Of a stretch of DNA of 64,000 nt, positions 1 to 9,940 are shown one piece after another. Made by a program: the position numbers and the translations under genes. Within the stretch, counting starts at the first letter, position 1. Each line of letters starts with the position of its first letter. This DNA comes from Rosa chinensis (Eukaryota; Streptophyta; Magnoliopsida; Rosales; Rosaceae), in contig NC_037088.1 in the NCBI RefSeq assembly GCF_002994745.2, positions 50,931,897-50,995,896 of the forward strand. The letters are read 5' to 3'. The notes under the pieces are model-generated. The model had not been told where the DNA came from, ran no database searches, and saw nothing but the letters and a program-made list of their open reading frames with translations.

Positions 1-824
1 GCTTGTGATTAATGATGTCATGAAGATTACTGATTTTCTTTGTCAGTCATTGCAAAAAAAAGCCATAGACATCTTGAATGCTCACAATTTTCTTTCAATA
101 ACAAAATCAAAACTTCAAGATATGAGAGAAGATGGTTGGGATGATTTCATTATAAGGGTTGAATTATTTTGTTATGAGTATGATATTATTATGCTATATA
201 TTTCTGCTCCTTGCAAGAAAGGTACAAGGGCTTGTGAGCAAAATATTACAAATGAGCATAATTATCGGGTCAATATACTTAATGCTGTGATAGACTTTCA
301 GTTGGCAGAGTTGGATAGTAGATTTTACAGATAATCCGTTAGAGCTCCTTATTCTTAGTGCTACATTTGATCCACGTGATAATTTTCGATCATTTAAATG
401 TGAAGATGTCTGCAGTCTTGCTTTGAGGTTTTATCCTCAAGATTTTACATCATATGATATGCTTGCTCTAGATATGGAGTGTAGGTTTTTTCTAGCAGAT
501 ATTCAAAATGATCTAAGATTTGCCAAGACAACTACTGTGCCTGATTTGTGTTGGCGGTTAGTTGAATCAAGAAAGTCAGCATTCTTTCCTATGATTTATA
601 GATTGATTTGTCTTGTGCTGACTCTACCAGTTTCTACAACAACAATAGAGAGAGCATTTTCATCTATGAACATCATAAAAAACAAACTTCAAAATAAGAT
701 GGAAAATGAGTTTCTTGATGATTTGGTTTTCTACATCGAAAAAGAATTTGCTGATAGCATTGATAATGATTCTATGATTGCTGAGTTTGAAGTGAGTGGG
801 TCTCGGAGGGTACGATTTAGTTAG
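1..824 (+). pseudogene. hAT transposase, C-terminal half, frameshifted (ZMYM1-like hAT family)
   Basis: Two reading frames cover the gene: the first runs from the window edge to 334, the second continues to the stop at 822-824. The first part reads like the middle of plant ZMYM1/TTF-type hAT transposases (QALQKK-type and LQxMRxxGWDxF segments). The second part has the hAT C-terminal dimerisation motif: LTLPVSTTTIERAFSSM near 616-668, then KNKLQNKM and a closing YIEKEF. The reading moves from one frame to the other near 326-330, where a run of four T in AGATTTTACAG has one T more than needed to keep the frame. The element therefore cannot make a full transposase from this copy. No other internal stop was seen in the second part. 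Family assignment is strong; the catalytic N-terminal part is outside the window. Confidence 0.85.
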
Positions 825-1029
825 TTTATTGTTGTTTTACAACAAATGTATGCTTGTAGTTTTTAATTTACGGAGTTTGGTTTTATGTCCTCTCCGTTGT
901 ATGTTTTGATTGAAAATAATAAAGGCGTGAGGATGAGCCTCCCACTAAGTTCCAAACCTCCCAAAAAAAAAAAAAATTAGTGTACTTCTAATTAGCCTAA
1001 AAAACTCTCGGATCTTGGATCCGCCACTG
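1..1029 (+). mobile_element. 3' part of a hAT-superfamily DNA transposon
   Basis: The window opens inside a hAT element whose left end lies outside. It contains the 3' half of a transposase gene (to 824), an untranslated tail with an A14 run at 963-976, and a right terminal inverted repeat ending in GGATCCGCCACTG at 1029. Read inward on the other strand this is CAGTGGCGGATCC, a plausible hAT terminal repeat. The 8 bases after it (1030-1037, CGTGCCAA) should be the target duplication but the partner copy is off-window. The same terminal sequence type recurs in the short element at 47144-47332. Confidence 0.8.
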
Positions 1030-1037
1030 CGTGCCAA

Positions 1038-2539
1038 TCCAATACCAGTACTGATCTGGGCTTCACAATGAAATCAAATAGCGATCAGTGGAGTTGATCC
1101 AACCCCTTATAAATTCATAGACAATTGCCTCTTTTTTTCATATAGGATCTATATACTCAACAATTACGACTCTATCGACAAAATTTAACTTTTACTATCA
1201 CAAACATAATATGAGCAGAAGTTTCTAGCATATCACAATGGAATCTCAGCTTTCTTTTATTATTTCCAAGCGAACATGACATAAAATTTTCCTGTTAAGC
1301 TAGGTAATCATGATAGTCGACTTTGACTCATGTTTATTCGAAGAGTATAAGGTTTTTCTGTCTCATTTTTCATCTCTCATTCAGCCATTTCTTGACTAGA
1401 AAGTAGAAATACAATCATACATGGATATGAAGGATCAATGCCGTAGATGTTGGGTTAGAATATCTTTCATATTCAAAACCTAGAAGCCAATCAAAGTTGA
1501 ATAACTTGGAGAAACAATGACATTGTTGTTGGTATACCTCATGATAATTGAATTGATATCTAGGTAGGCTTTTATATACTAGTCTTTACCCACTTCGTTT
1601 CTCAAAAAAAAAAAAAATTAAATAAATAAAATGAAAAAATTACACACTTCGTTCTTCAACTCTCTCTCTATACATTTCCCAGAATCATCAACATTCATGA
1701 ATCATTCCCTAGTCAAAAAAAAAAAAACATTCATGAATCATTCCAATGTTTGTCTCGTATGATGAAGAGCTCAATCATATCATTCGGTTCATATAACCTT
1801 TTCTGGGCCAGATCGTACGATGTTGCTTGAACTTTTTACCAATAAACTAGTTGGAAAATCAGATCAAAAATCAAACTCGTCTTTTTCTCTTTCGAGTACG
1901 ATCGGCCCCGCAGTGGTGGACTTTAGAACACGGAATCTATACTATTATCATCATATAATCGAATCAGGATCCGACAGCATAATTTGCAATATTTGTACTA
2001 CTTTCAAGTTTCAATTGTATAACAATGACTGCAAGATTAGAGATGAGGGTGCCATGAATTCCTCTTTCATTTGTTTCTGATGAGCTAATTATACTCATGG
2101 GCTTTGCCGGTGGAAGATGAACACTAATTGTTGCCTTGTAGAGATCGACCATAAACAATGACTACAACTTAACTCACCTCTTTCAGTTTCTTCTATTTTG
2201 GTCTGAATACCACGAACACTTGTACACTAGTTCTCACTTCCTAAGCAAGTCTCAAATGTTATTGCGATTTTCTTTGGTGTCTGAATGATTTAATATGAGA
2301 ACAAAAATGTAATATTTTCTTAAGAAGTTACGTTATTTAGTTCACATATGACATTTTTCAACATCCCGTTCATCATCTGTGTAGAAAATCGAAACCACAT
2401 GTTCTAGAATTTAGTGGTTACGGGAAGCTGCGAATGAGGACTTGGTGCATTTCTGAACACACATGAATAGTAGATTCGTTCGGCTCAAAGAGGATTCACT
2501 CATTAAAACAATGAAAATTCTTTTATGCATTGACGGTGT
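1038..2539. other. Intergenic AT-rich DNA, no gene recognised
   Basis: Short open frames here (for example 1820-2080) lack similarity I recognise and show no splice-supported extension. Two A-runs with nearby repeats of ATTCATGAATCATTCC (1691-1742) suggest small local duplication. Confidence 0.5.
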
Positions 2540-2741
2540 AAATGACCAAACACTTATAAAATGATTTCAACCTTTAATATTAGTAATAAAAAAAATTTAA
2601 TAACCAAAAAGTGTATTTAATGTAATACAGCCGTTCATTCATGTTCGTGCAGTTGTGCTCTGAATTCTCAAGTGTCCTAAATAAAATTGTTGATTTTTAA
2701 GTGTTCTTATAATCTAACACTTACAAGATGATCTCAATTCT

Positions 2742-2774
<33 letters not shown>

Positions 2775-2915
2775 ATCAATCTTTTTTTAATAACAAAAAA
2801 ATGTATTTAATGTAATTCAACCGTTCATTCATGTTAGTGCAAATGCACGTCTATGCTCTGAATTCCCCCCTCTTGAAACAAGTGTCCAAAATAAAAATGT
2901 TGGTTTTTTTTTTTT
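2540..2915 (+). repeat. Imperfect tandem duplication, about 165-210 bp unit, two copies
   Basis: Copy one (about 2540-2700) and copy two (about 2701-2915) share an ordered set of blocks: CACTTA.AA.ATGAT.TCAA, TGTATTTAATGTAAT, CCGTTCATTCATGTT.GTGCA, GCTCTGAATTC, and AAGTGTCC.AAATAAAA.TGTTG. Copy two is longer because of an inserted (TA)n tract at about 2742-2773 and a short CAAATGCACG insertion. No coding potential. Confidence 0.75.
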
Positions 2916-3225
2916 TTTAATAAAGGTCTTGTGTGGCTGCCCTCAAGCCTTGATTAATGAAACTGTTGAATACAAGGGGGGACATTGAGCCTAAACCCCT
3001 TATTACAATAAGCAACTAGAGTATGTCCCGAAATGATATCAGGAATCTCTACAAAATACTTGTATCCTGGCGAGCACCAACTAGCAAAGAGTGTTCTACT
3101 GCCTACTTCATTGTTTTGACTTAGCGGTGACATAACGGAAAGATAACTCGATATGTAACCTGATTACAACGTAGCATAATTACCAATTGCACAGCTTTCC
3201 TACTATGTTGTCGCCTGAAGATAAA
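2916..3225 (-). mobile_element. 5'-truncated L1-type LINE, 3' end only
   Basis: A poly(T) run at the left (about 2907-2919) is the poly(A) tail of a minus-strand retrocopy. The body shares with 41542-41835 the blocks GGCTGCCCT.AAGCCTTGAT, ATTAATGAAACT, TTACAATAAGCA and GGTGACATA-CGAAA in the same order and orientation. These correspond to the end of the RNase H region and 3' tail of a plant LINE. The right boundary is not exact. Confidence 0.6.
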
Positions 3226-3234
3226 TCCAACGTA

Positions 3235-3236
<2 letters not shown>

Positions 3237-3285
<49 letters not shown>
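3237..3285. repeat. (AT)n microsatellite
   Basis: A pure AT run of about 49 bases. It lies directly against the left end of the fold-back element that follows, so it may have been the insertion target. Confidence 0.95.
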
Positions 3286-3288
<3 letters not shown>

Positions 3289-3660
3289 ACGGTTCTGAAG
3301 AGGAAGTCCGCAACTCAGAAAAAATGCGGACGTCCCTCTTCCGGCATCGAGAAAGCGGCGATGGCTGCGCTGCGGTTGCCAGATGAACCCTCTAGACATC
3401 CCAGACCAGTTTACAATCGGATGGACTCGCCGGCTACCACTTTCCAGTCGACCTTGATTGGACTACCACTTTGCAGTCGACCACGCTGCCCAGACCTCCG
3501 ATCTCTATCTCTTTTGCCTTCATCTTCATTGCAAACTGGTCTGGGATGCCGTTGGCCTCCGTCTGGCAAGAGGCGCACCGCGGTCGGAGCTTGATCGTGG
3601 AGAAATCCCTGACGTCCGCACTTTTTCTGGGTTGCGGACGTCCTCTTCAGAACCTCTTTT
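3286..3660. mobile_element. Fold-back MITE 1, about 375 bp
   Basis: The ends are inverted copies. The left arm has GGTTCTGAAGAGGA.GTCCGCAAC.CAGAAAAA.TGCGGACGTCC; the right arm reads as its reverse complement from about 3658 back to 3605. Inner blocks also pair (CATCCCAGACCAGTTT near 3400 with AAACTGGTCTGGGATG near 3533). Both sides are TA-rich, compatible with a TA target. No coding capacity is expected; the open frames over it result from the hairpin and the microsatellite. Confidence 0.8.
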
Positions 3661-3671
3661 ATATATATATA

Positions 3672-4080
3672 CAGTCCGGCTACGGTGCGGACATCCGTAC
3701 CATGCAGATGGTACGGATTTCCCGTTTTCCCCCACTTTCCGATCACATTTTCACATCTTAACCGTTAGTTTTTAGGTCCTAATGTATAGATCACCTCTGC
3801 AAAATTTCAGCCAATTTGGTGATCATTAAGGCATTCAAAACTGCAAATTACAACAATGTACACGAACGGTTCCGGTTCTATAGATTCGGTTCGTTCGTGT
3901 AAATTACAGTTTTGGATGTCTTAACGATCACCAAATTGACTGAAATTTTGTAGAGATGATCTATACATTAGGACCTAAAAACTGAACGGTTAAGATCAAA
4001 ATATGTGATTGGAAAGTGGCTGAAAACCGAAAATCCGTACCGAAATTTCGGTAGTACGGACCTCCGCACCTGAGAAAAAT

Positions 4081-4082
<2 letters not shown>
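3672..4082. mobile_element. Fold-back MITE 2, about 410 bp, separate family
   Basis: Nearly the whole element pairs with itself. The left arm (ACTTTCCGATCACATTTT, TTAACCGTTAGTTTTTAGG, CCTAATGTATAGATCA, GTGATCATTAAGGCATTC) is mirrored in the right arm at about 3915-4015. The turn is at about 3860-3897 (CACGAAC...GTTCGTG). Outer ends share GGTGCGGA.RTCCGTAC. It lies between two TA tracts (about 3659-3671 and 4083-4111). Confidence 0.85.

Positions 4083-4111
<29 letters not shown>
4083..4111. repeat. (TA)n microsatellite
   Basis: Pure TA run bounding fold-back element 2 on its right. Confidence 0.95.
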
Positions 4112-4114
<3 letters not shown>

Positions 4115-4310
4115 GCTGCTTTGCAAACAAACAAACACATGCTTAGTTTGGGATTGTTGTACTGTGAGAGGAAGCACTTCCGAGCTTGCTGTGAGAAGAA
4201 ACAGCTGAGTGTTTGGTAAACTGTTTTTAAAAGTGTTGTGAGAACAAAAAGCAATTTCTAAGTGTTTGGTAAGTTGCAAGACAAAAGTGCTTTGGCTGGG
4301 TATAATTACC
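4112..4310. other. Possible DNA-transposon fragment with AGTGTTTGGTAA motifs
   Basis: The motif GTGTTTGGTAA occurs twice (about 4210 and 4262) with nearby GAAGCACTTCC. A stretch at 5815-5985 carries similar material in the opposite sense (TTTACCAAACAACTT, GAAGCGCTTCCGCC). This resembles subterminal regions of plant hAT-type non-autonomous elements, but no terminal repeats or target duplication could be fixed. Confidence 0.35.
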
Positions 4311-4319
4311 AAAATGGTC

Positions 4320-4704
4320 ATACATGTTAATGCACTAGGCACATTACTCATCTCATCATCTCCTTTTTGTACTGTACTATTAAAATCAAACCAAGCAACA
4401 ACCTTGTTAATTAACTCAAGGGCTTGTGAGACATTCTTCCCATGAACTCTGCAATTTATATTTTGCCATAAAAACCTAGCAATCACTGCAAACCATTCTA
4501 GCTCCCAATCTTTAGCAACAGTTGCAACATGATTAAAAAGCTCCATGAAATTTCGTTATTTCCATACTTTGCAGACATCCACCAAGAAGTATTTTTCCAC
4601 ACATCAGTAGTTACTTTACAGTCCCACAAACAATGAATAGCAATCTCTTCCCTGAAACCACAACTCCCACAACTTTTACTAGACCCAATCTTTCGATAGA
4701 ACAA
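4320..4704 (-). pseudogene. L1-type LINE ORF2 fragment (zf-RVT to RNase H linker)
   Basis: On the minus strand the 4704-4498 frame encodes the zinc-binding domain typical of plant LINE reverse transcriptases: CGSCG, then H..WDC and VWKN. It continues, after a change of frame around 4498-4546, into a region ending FLWQNINCRVHGK, the usual linker before the RNase H domain. The copy is truncated on both sides and frameshifted. Its 5' end abuts the LTR fragment starting at 4709. Confidence 0.75.
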
Positions 4705-4708
4705 GACA

Positions 4709-5640
4709 TGTGAGCCCCAGAAAATTTATCAAGCTTAATTGAGATAATTTGATAATTATTTATTTACGATCTCGAAAATTATTAATGGTGCTCGGAAATA
4801 TTTTTCAGAATTTTTCACTGAGAGAAATTCTTGATTTAAGGATTTGAGAATAACATACATGACACAATGAGTCAGTGAGAATTTGCGGAGAATTTTTCGG
4901 ATACCCGAGCTAATTTTTATGAATTTTGGAAGTTTTGGGGATTAAAGAAATTATTAAGGGAAAATAGAAAATCAAGAGGAGCGATCTAAGCCTTTCACTT
5001 TCTCCACCGACTGATCTTGGCCGTTAGATGTTGTTTAAAAGGGGATGGACCATATCAGATCAATCTAGAAGGCTCAGGAAGGGATCAGAGCCTCTGACCC
5101 ACGACGCGACCCGACTACCCGAAAATGAGATCCGGCGAGAACTCCTCCGTCCGGCCATATCCTGGCGGCGCACCACCGGCGTTCGACTCCTCTTCTCAGA
5201 GCTGACACGTCTATGGTGATGGATTGTCCATGCAAGGACCTGAGAGAGATTCGAAACTTGGAAGCTTGAAGCTTTTCCGGTGACTCCAGTCACCGTTGTC
5301 GTTGCTTGAGGTATAGAAATTGATCTTCTCTTCACGCTCTACACGATAGTACACCTAATTTTCGATTTCACATGAGTTATGATCGAATGGCATTTTTGGT
5401 TGTTTTGGGTGCCGATGGAGCTCACGGTGCACGGTAGTTTTCTGGGCTTCGTGGTTTAATTTCGACGTTGATGATCATCCTAGAGCAAGAAACCAGGCTT
5501 GGTAGCGCTCAATTTCAGAATCTATGTAATGGAGTGCAAACCTGAGTGGAATTGGAGGGTAGTAGGGTGTTGGCTTCGAAGTTAGAAAACATCATGTTCA
5601 GTGATCGTGTTCAAAGCTACACACAGTAGCAATAATCATT
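4709..5640 (+). mobile_element. Truncated gypsy-like LTR fragment
   Basis: The stretch begins TGTGAGCCCCAGAAAATT, the same kind of start as the LTR at 26958 (TGTGATGCCCCGGAAATT). It then shows the same plan as the other gypsy-type LTRs here: an AT-rich start, CCGAGCTAATTTTTATGAATTTTGG, then a GC-rich part with CGGCG/CCGGCG runs (5100-5180). No matching right end, internal region or target duplication was found, so it is called a fragment and its right limit is approximate. Confidence 0.5.
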
Positions 5641-7036
5641 ATTAACACAAGTAAAGGTAAATTTCATTCTCATACTCCATGTGTATTGAGACTGTTTTGC
5701 TCGGTGCAGAAATGGAATGGGTTGTGGATGTATGCTTATTGTTGGCTCTGTTGTATTTCGATCGATTAGAAAAGGACGAGCATAAAATAGGTAGTTTGCT
5801 TAACTTCATTAAATCTTCCGTGTTTTCAGCCGTGTTCCTCAAAAACCATTTTCAGAAGCTACTAAAAGTAGCTTCTGATTTCCTGCTGCCCAGAGAAGCG
5901 CTTCCGCCCAAAAGAAACAATTTTGAGGTTTACCAAACAACTTCACTTTCCTCCAGAAGCGCTTTTGCACCAAAACGTAAACAATTTTGCGTCAGGTGGG
6001 TTATAATCTCAATTTCTATTTTCCTTTAAGAGAGGTTTTATCTGCTTGATAAATAAGAGAAAAGTACCCTAGGGCGACTAACAATGAAACCCTAAGGCCC
6101 ATGGATAAAAACGAAAACAACCCAAAATTAACTAAGAAAACCAAAAACGGGTAAAATAGAAAAATGCAGTTTTGAGGCCCTAAACGACCCCGAAAGCCCG
6201 AAAAAGGTCACACGTCGTGGCATAGCAACGAGTTTGATTTCTGGCGCGATTCCCTTTCCGGAAAGCTAAAGTGCGTCCCAATCGGACTCCGGAGACCCAT
6301 TTCACGTCTACTAGTCACTTTTCGGTTTCCACCTTTAGCACGATCCAATTGTTCTTGAAATTGGACCGCCATCTGTTCTACATCAAAAAGCAGGTTCCAA
6401 AAGCAATCCCAAACTAAGCCATAATCACTGGGGCCCCAACCCCCACTAGCCCTCACCTGCATCCGCCAGTGGTTGACCCATGGAGTACATGCCATGAATG
6501 ATTTCAAAATTCAATTATAAAAGAACGTCTAAAACTATAATGCGTCATATGATCACAAATGAAAACAGACTAATAAAATCTAAAACTACTGGTAAGCACA
6601 TATTTCTTCTTTCTCCCTTCTCTTATGATAGATTTGTTTTACATTTGAAGCCGAGAGGTATAGTTTGGATAATAATTGTCATTTTCAACTGTTATGATCC
6701 AAAGCCTCATTTCTGAGTGCAGCTCCTGCTCAAACTTTATTCACCTTATCTCATACATTTTCAATTCTCATACATTTTTAATTTGGCCGGACTTAGATTG
6801 TTGCTTACAATTCTACGACTCAAAAATAAAAAATAAGATAAAACGTTACTCACAATTGATATCTTCACCGAACAAACAAAACAAAGTCCCGTAAAAAAAA
6901 CAAATAAAACAATGAAACTTTTGAAAACACATAAGACACACACACAGAAATACATATATTTTGCAAGAAAATAAAGTAGATATCAATGAGTATATTTTAA
7001 AAATCAATACAAACAGAGATATATTTGCAAACTATG

Positions 7037-7068
<32 letters not shown>

Positions 7069-7316
7069 CTTTTTTCAGAGATACTGCACATACTGACAAA
7101 GGAAGAAACTAGGGACAAACTTACCTTGATTCATCAGATATTCGAATCTAAGAGAAACTTAGAAAGAGAAGTTTTGGAGAAGTCTCTCACTTGCCCCCTT
7201 TCTGGTACAATTACAAAAAAGTTACAAATTAAAATTACAAAAAAGAAAAAATAATAACAAAACAATTAACAATTTCCATTGTCTTCCCATTCCTCAAGGT
7301 AGGCATGAATTGAATC
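5641..7316. other. Intergenic, TE-like pieces, no gene recognised
   Basis: 5815-5985 looks like the counterpart of the hAT-type material at 4112-4310. 6060-6500 is a GC-richer stretch with a 99-residue minus-strand frame (6507-6208) that I do not recognise. 7041-7068 is a poly(T) tract. No gene model can be defended. Confidence 0.4.
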
Positions 7317-7437
7317 GCAAACCTCATAATGATCAATAGAAAGAGCACTTCAGATAAGCTACCCATGTACATTCATGCAAACCTCGTAAATGATCGATAG
7401 AAAGAGCACTTCAGATAAGCTACCCATGTACCGTCTT
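7317..7437 (+). repeat. Tandem duplication, 60-bp unit, two copies
   Basis: GCAAACCTC.TAA.TGATC.ATAGAAAGAGCAC begins at 7317 and again at 7377, and both copies run into CTTCAGATAAGCTACCCATG. Only a few substitutions and a small indel separate them, so the duplication is fairly recent. Confidence 0.85.
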
Positions 7438-8397
7438 ACTTTGGTAACCTATTACCTTGTTTCAATCATGCCAAATATAGAAAAAAAAAAAAAAAAAAAA
7501 GTAAATGCCAAGGCTCCTCACCTATTCGTTAATGATCTCTCATCTGACGACTAAGTTTAGCAAGTCTATTGGGTGATTAAGATTAATGAAAAGGATTTGG
7601 ATCAATAATGACAAAAAATTTCTTTTTCTGTGAGATAACAAATCAATCGTTGATTTGACGGGCATGGATTATTATGAGAATGACAATAGTAATCTATCAA
7701 CTAAACTGTTACATTGATGATGTTAAATGTACCAGGAAAAAGTCCAGATAAGCGCAGGTGCCTGCACACATATACTAGGTCACGATCAACATTTGCAATA
7801 ATTATTATCTTGAGGACTGACTTTATTAGAACTAGTCAATCTCAAAACAAGTGGAAAAGCAAGTTAGTTAACCGAAGATCACAAAATGTTCGTGATACAA
7901 GGCAAAATTAGTAAGTTAGAGTTAACTTTCATGTGGAATAAGAATAATCATTTCGAAGGTGACTTTGCAAGGCTAAGAGAACAATAGACTTTAACTTGGA
8001 TTCAGAACACGAAAGAATAGTTATTTAGAAAAGGTTCACTTTCACATAATGTGTTGCGTTAGGCGACTCTTCAGTAAAACTTATATAGATCAGCTTACGT
8101 TGGATTACTCGTCGAGAAATTTTCTTTCAAATCAACTATAAATGGTTTTATACAATAAATTTTATAAAAAGGGACAAGTTTAGGAAACGTTAGGTTACCT
8201 TTTGCCTTCACTTTCTCCTCTGATACTTTTTCCTACATCGAATTTCTTCCATAACTCGTGATCGCTTAATGAATAATGAAGTGTTTTGTATATATGCATA
8301 TACACATTTTCATAACTAGACGGGTTTTCAATTTTCAGTGAAAGTTTGTAAATAAAATAAAGGACTAGAGATCAAAACAGAAAATCTTATTAGAAAT
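7438..8397. other. Intergenic, no gene recognised
   Basis: AT-rich sequence with an A-run at 7481-7500. A 65-codon frame at 7714-7911 has no recognisable similarity. Confidence 0.5.
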
Positions 8398-8860
8398 AAT
8401 CAGGGTGTTTCGTGCAAGGGTTTTATGCAGAATATTGGTTATGGGGAAGTCTTGCAAGCTAAAGCTTGGGGCCTTGTGACTGGCCTTCGAATTGTGGTTG
8501 ACATGCAAATTAAGCATATGGATGTGGAATTTGATTTTGCTATTCTCATAAATCTTATTCAAAGTAATGATATTGATTTACACCCTTTAGGGACCATGAT
8601 ATTGAACTGTAGATTCTTGATGAATCATTTTAAGTCCAGCTCCATCAAGCATATTCATCGAGAAAGAAATATGGTGGCAGACATCTTAGTTAAACATAGT
8701 TTAGACAATGATTTAGGAGTTTGCAGACTAGACACAAACCCTCCCTTTGTTAATTAAGTTTTGATGGATGATATTGATGGCCTAGAGGCTTAGGACTGTT
8801 GTAATAGTTTCCCTTTCCTTTTTCTGAGCTTTAATGCCTCTATGTAACCAAAAAAAAAAT
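8398..8860 (+). pseudogene. 5'-truncated L1-type LINE: RNase H domain and 3' tail
   Basis: The frame runs through CKGFMQNIGYGEVLQAKAWG, LVTGLRIVVDMQ, then SIKHIHRERNMVADILVKHS and stops at 8755-8757. This is the RNase H domain that ends ORF2 of plant L1 elements (W/A-L-GL strand, then the IxHIxRExNxVAD block). About 90 bases of 3' tail follow, ending in an A9-10 run at 8850-8859. Truncation at the 5' side is typical of incomplete reverse transcription. No clean target duplication could be fixed. Confidence 0.8.
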
Positions 8861-9440
8861 TAATAATAATCTTTTCCTTTCAAAAAAAATCTATAAATTA
8901 ATAACTTAGAGACCAAGAAAATTCTATTAATATAGTGAATATTAAATAATAGATAAATTAGTAACTTATTAATGTATCAAAGTATTCTATATTTTCTTAA
9001 ATATTGTTGTATTTTGTTTAATGTGCTATGTTGACTGACGAACAGATAATTGAGAGCATCATGGGAAATGATCAAGATGTTGAAGTTAAAGATGATAGTT
9101 CTACTATGGAGCTTGTTTCGCAAAAGGAAGCTCTCAAAACAGTGATGACATTGAATAATTTTTTGTTGTATCGTGAGAAAATCACACAAGAACTTCTTAC
9201 TATGTTAAGAAGAAAAAAAAAAAAAGATCTAATGTGACATCAATTTCAAGAAGAAACAAACAGCGATTGAGTCATTATTCACAAATGTCACATAGTCGAA
9301 TCATAAACACTATGTATCAAGAAATTATTACATAGAGGCTATTTGATTTTATTAAAATGTATTATCTTATAAACTTAGCAAATTATTAATTGGTTTAGCA
9401 CGTTGTCTCCAAATCGGGACTTGTCAAAAATATTATTTAA
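8861..9440. other. Short possible transposase tail (9028-9237) in AT-rich DNA
   Basis: A 69-residue plus-strand frame opens LTDEQIIESIM, followed by an acidic stretch, SQKEALKTVMTLNNFLL and a basic run. The order LT-DEQI, acidic linker, S-EAL--, LE-FLL resembles the C-terminus of pogo/Tigger-like DDE transposases. It is short and partial, so the assignment is tentative. The rest is AT-rich with no feature. Confidence 0.3.
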
Positions 9441-9940
9441 TTGAGGTTAAATAACAGCTTAAACATTATCGATATCACAGCACGTAGCACCACCATCGAC
9501 TGGAATCGCAGCATACATGTCGCGGTTGAATCGCCGCCCATGAGAACAAGCAGACCAGTCACATCGAGACACCAGTTCTGCAGCGCTTGTCAAGGTTTCG
9601 GATTGAAGTCGGGCCGCCGCGAAGGAGCCGGCAGCCACCAAGCGGGATGGAGTTTAAGGTCACCGTCGAGAGCCAGCAGCGACCATATGAAACCTGAAAG
9701 AAAGCCACCAGCCCAAGAGGGCGGTCTAACCATTGACGTATCAGAAACATCATGGTCATCACCACCAAATCCTGACAGATTTAGATGAGGAAGTACGAGA
9801 AATCGACGATCAAGGGCCATGGGGAGAAAAAAGACATCCTAAAACAGATTGATTGGAGCCGCTGCGATCCTCGCCGCCACACAGAGGCAACGCTAAAAGT
9901 AATGCAAGAGAATGCACCACTGGAGAGAAAATAGAATTTC
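9441..9940. other. GC-rich block of unknown origin
   Basis: Open frames overlap on both strands (plus 9441-9788, minus 9820-9590 and others). Composition is clearly richer in G+C than the flanks, which suggests an insertion or captured gene piece. I recognise no protein family in any frame. Confidence 0.3.

Noticed and set aside
3121..3775. Several open frames with long Tyr-Ile repeats
   Set aside because: They are translations of (AT)n microsatellites and fold-back arms.
4082..4254. Minus-strand frames reading through the TA tract into MITE sequence
   Set aside because: Low-complexity and transposon end sequence only.
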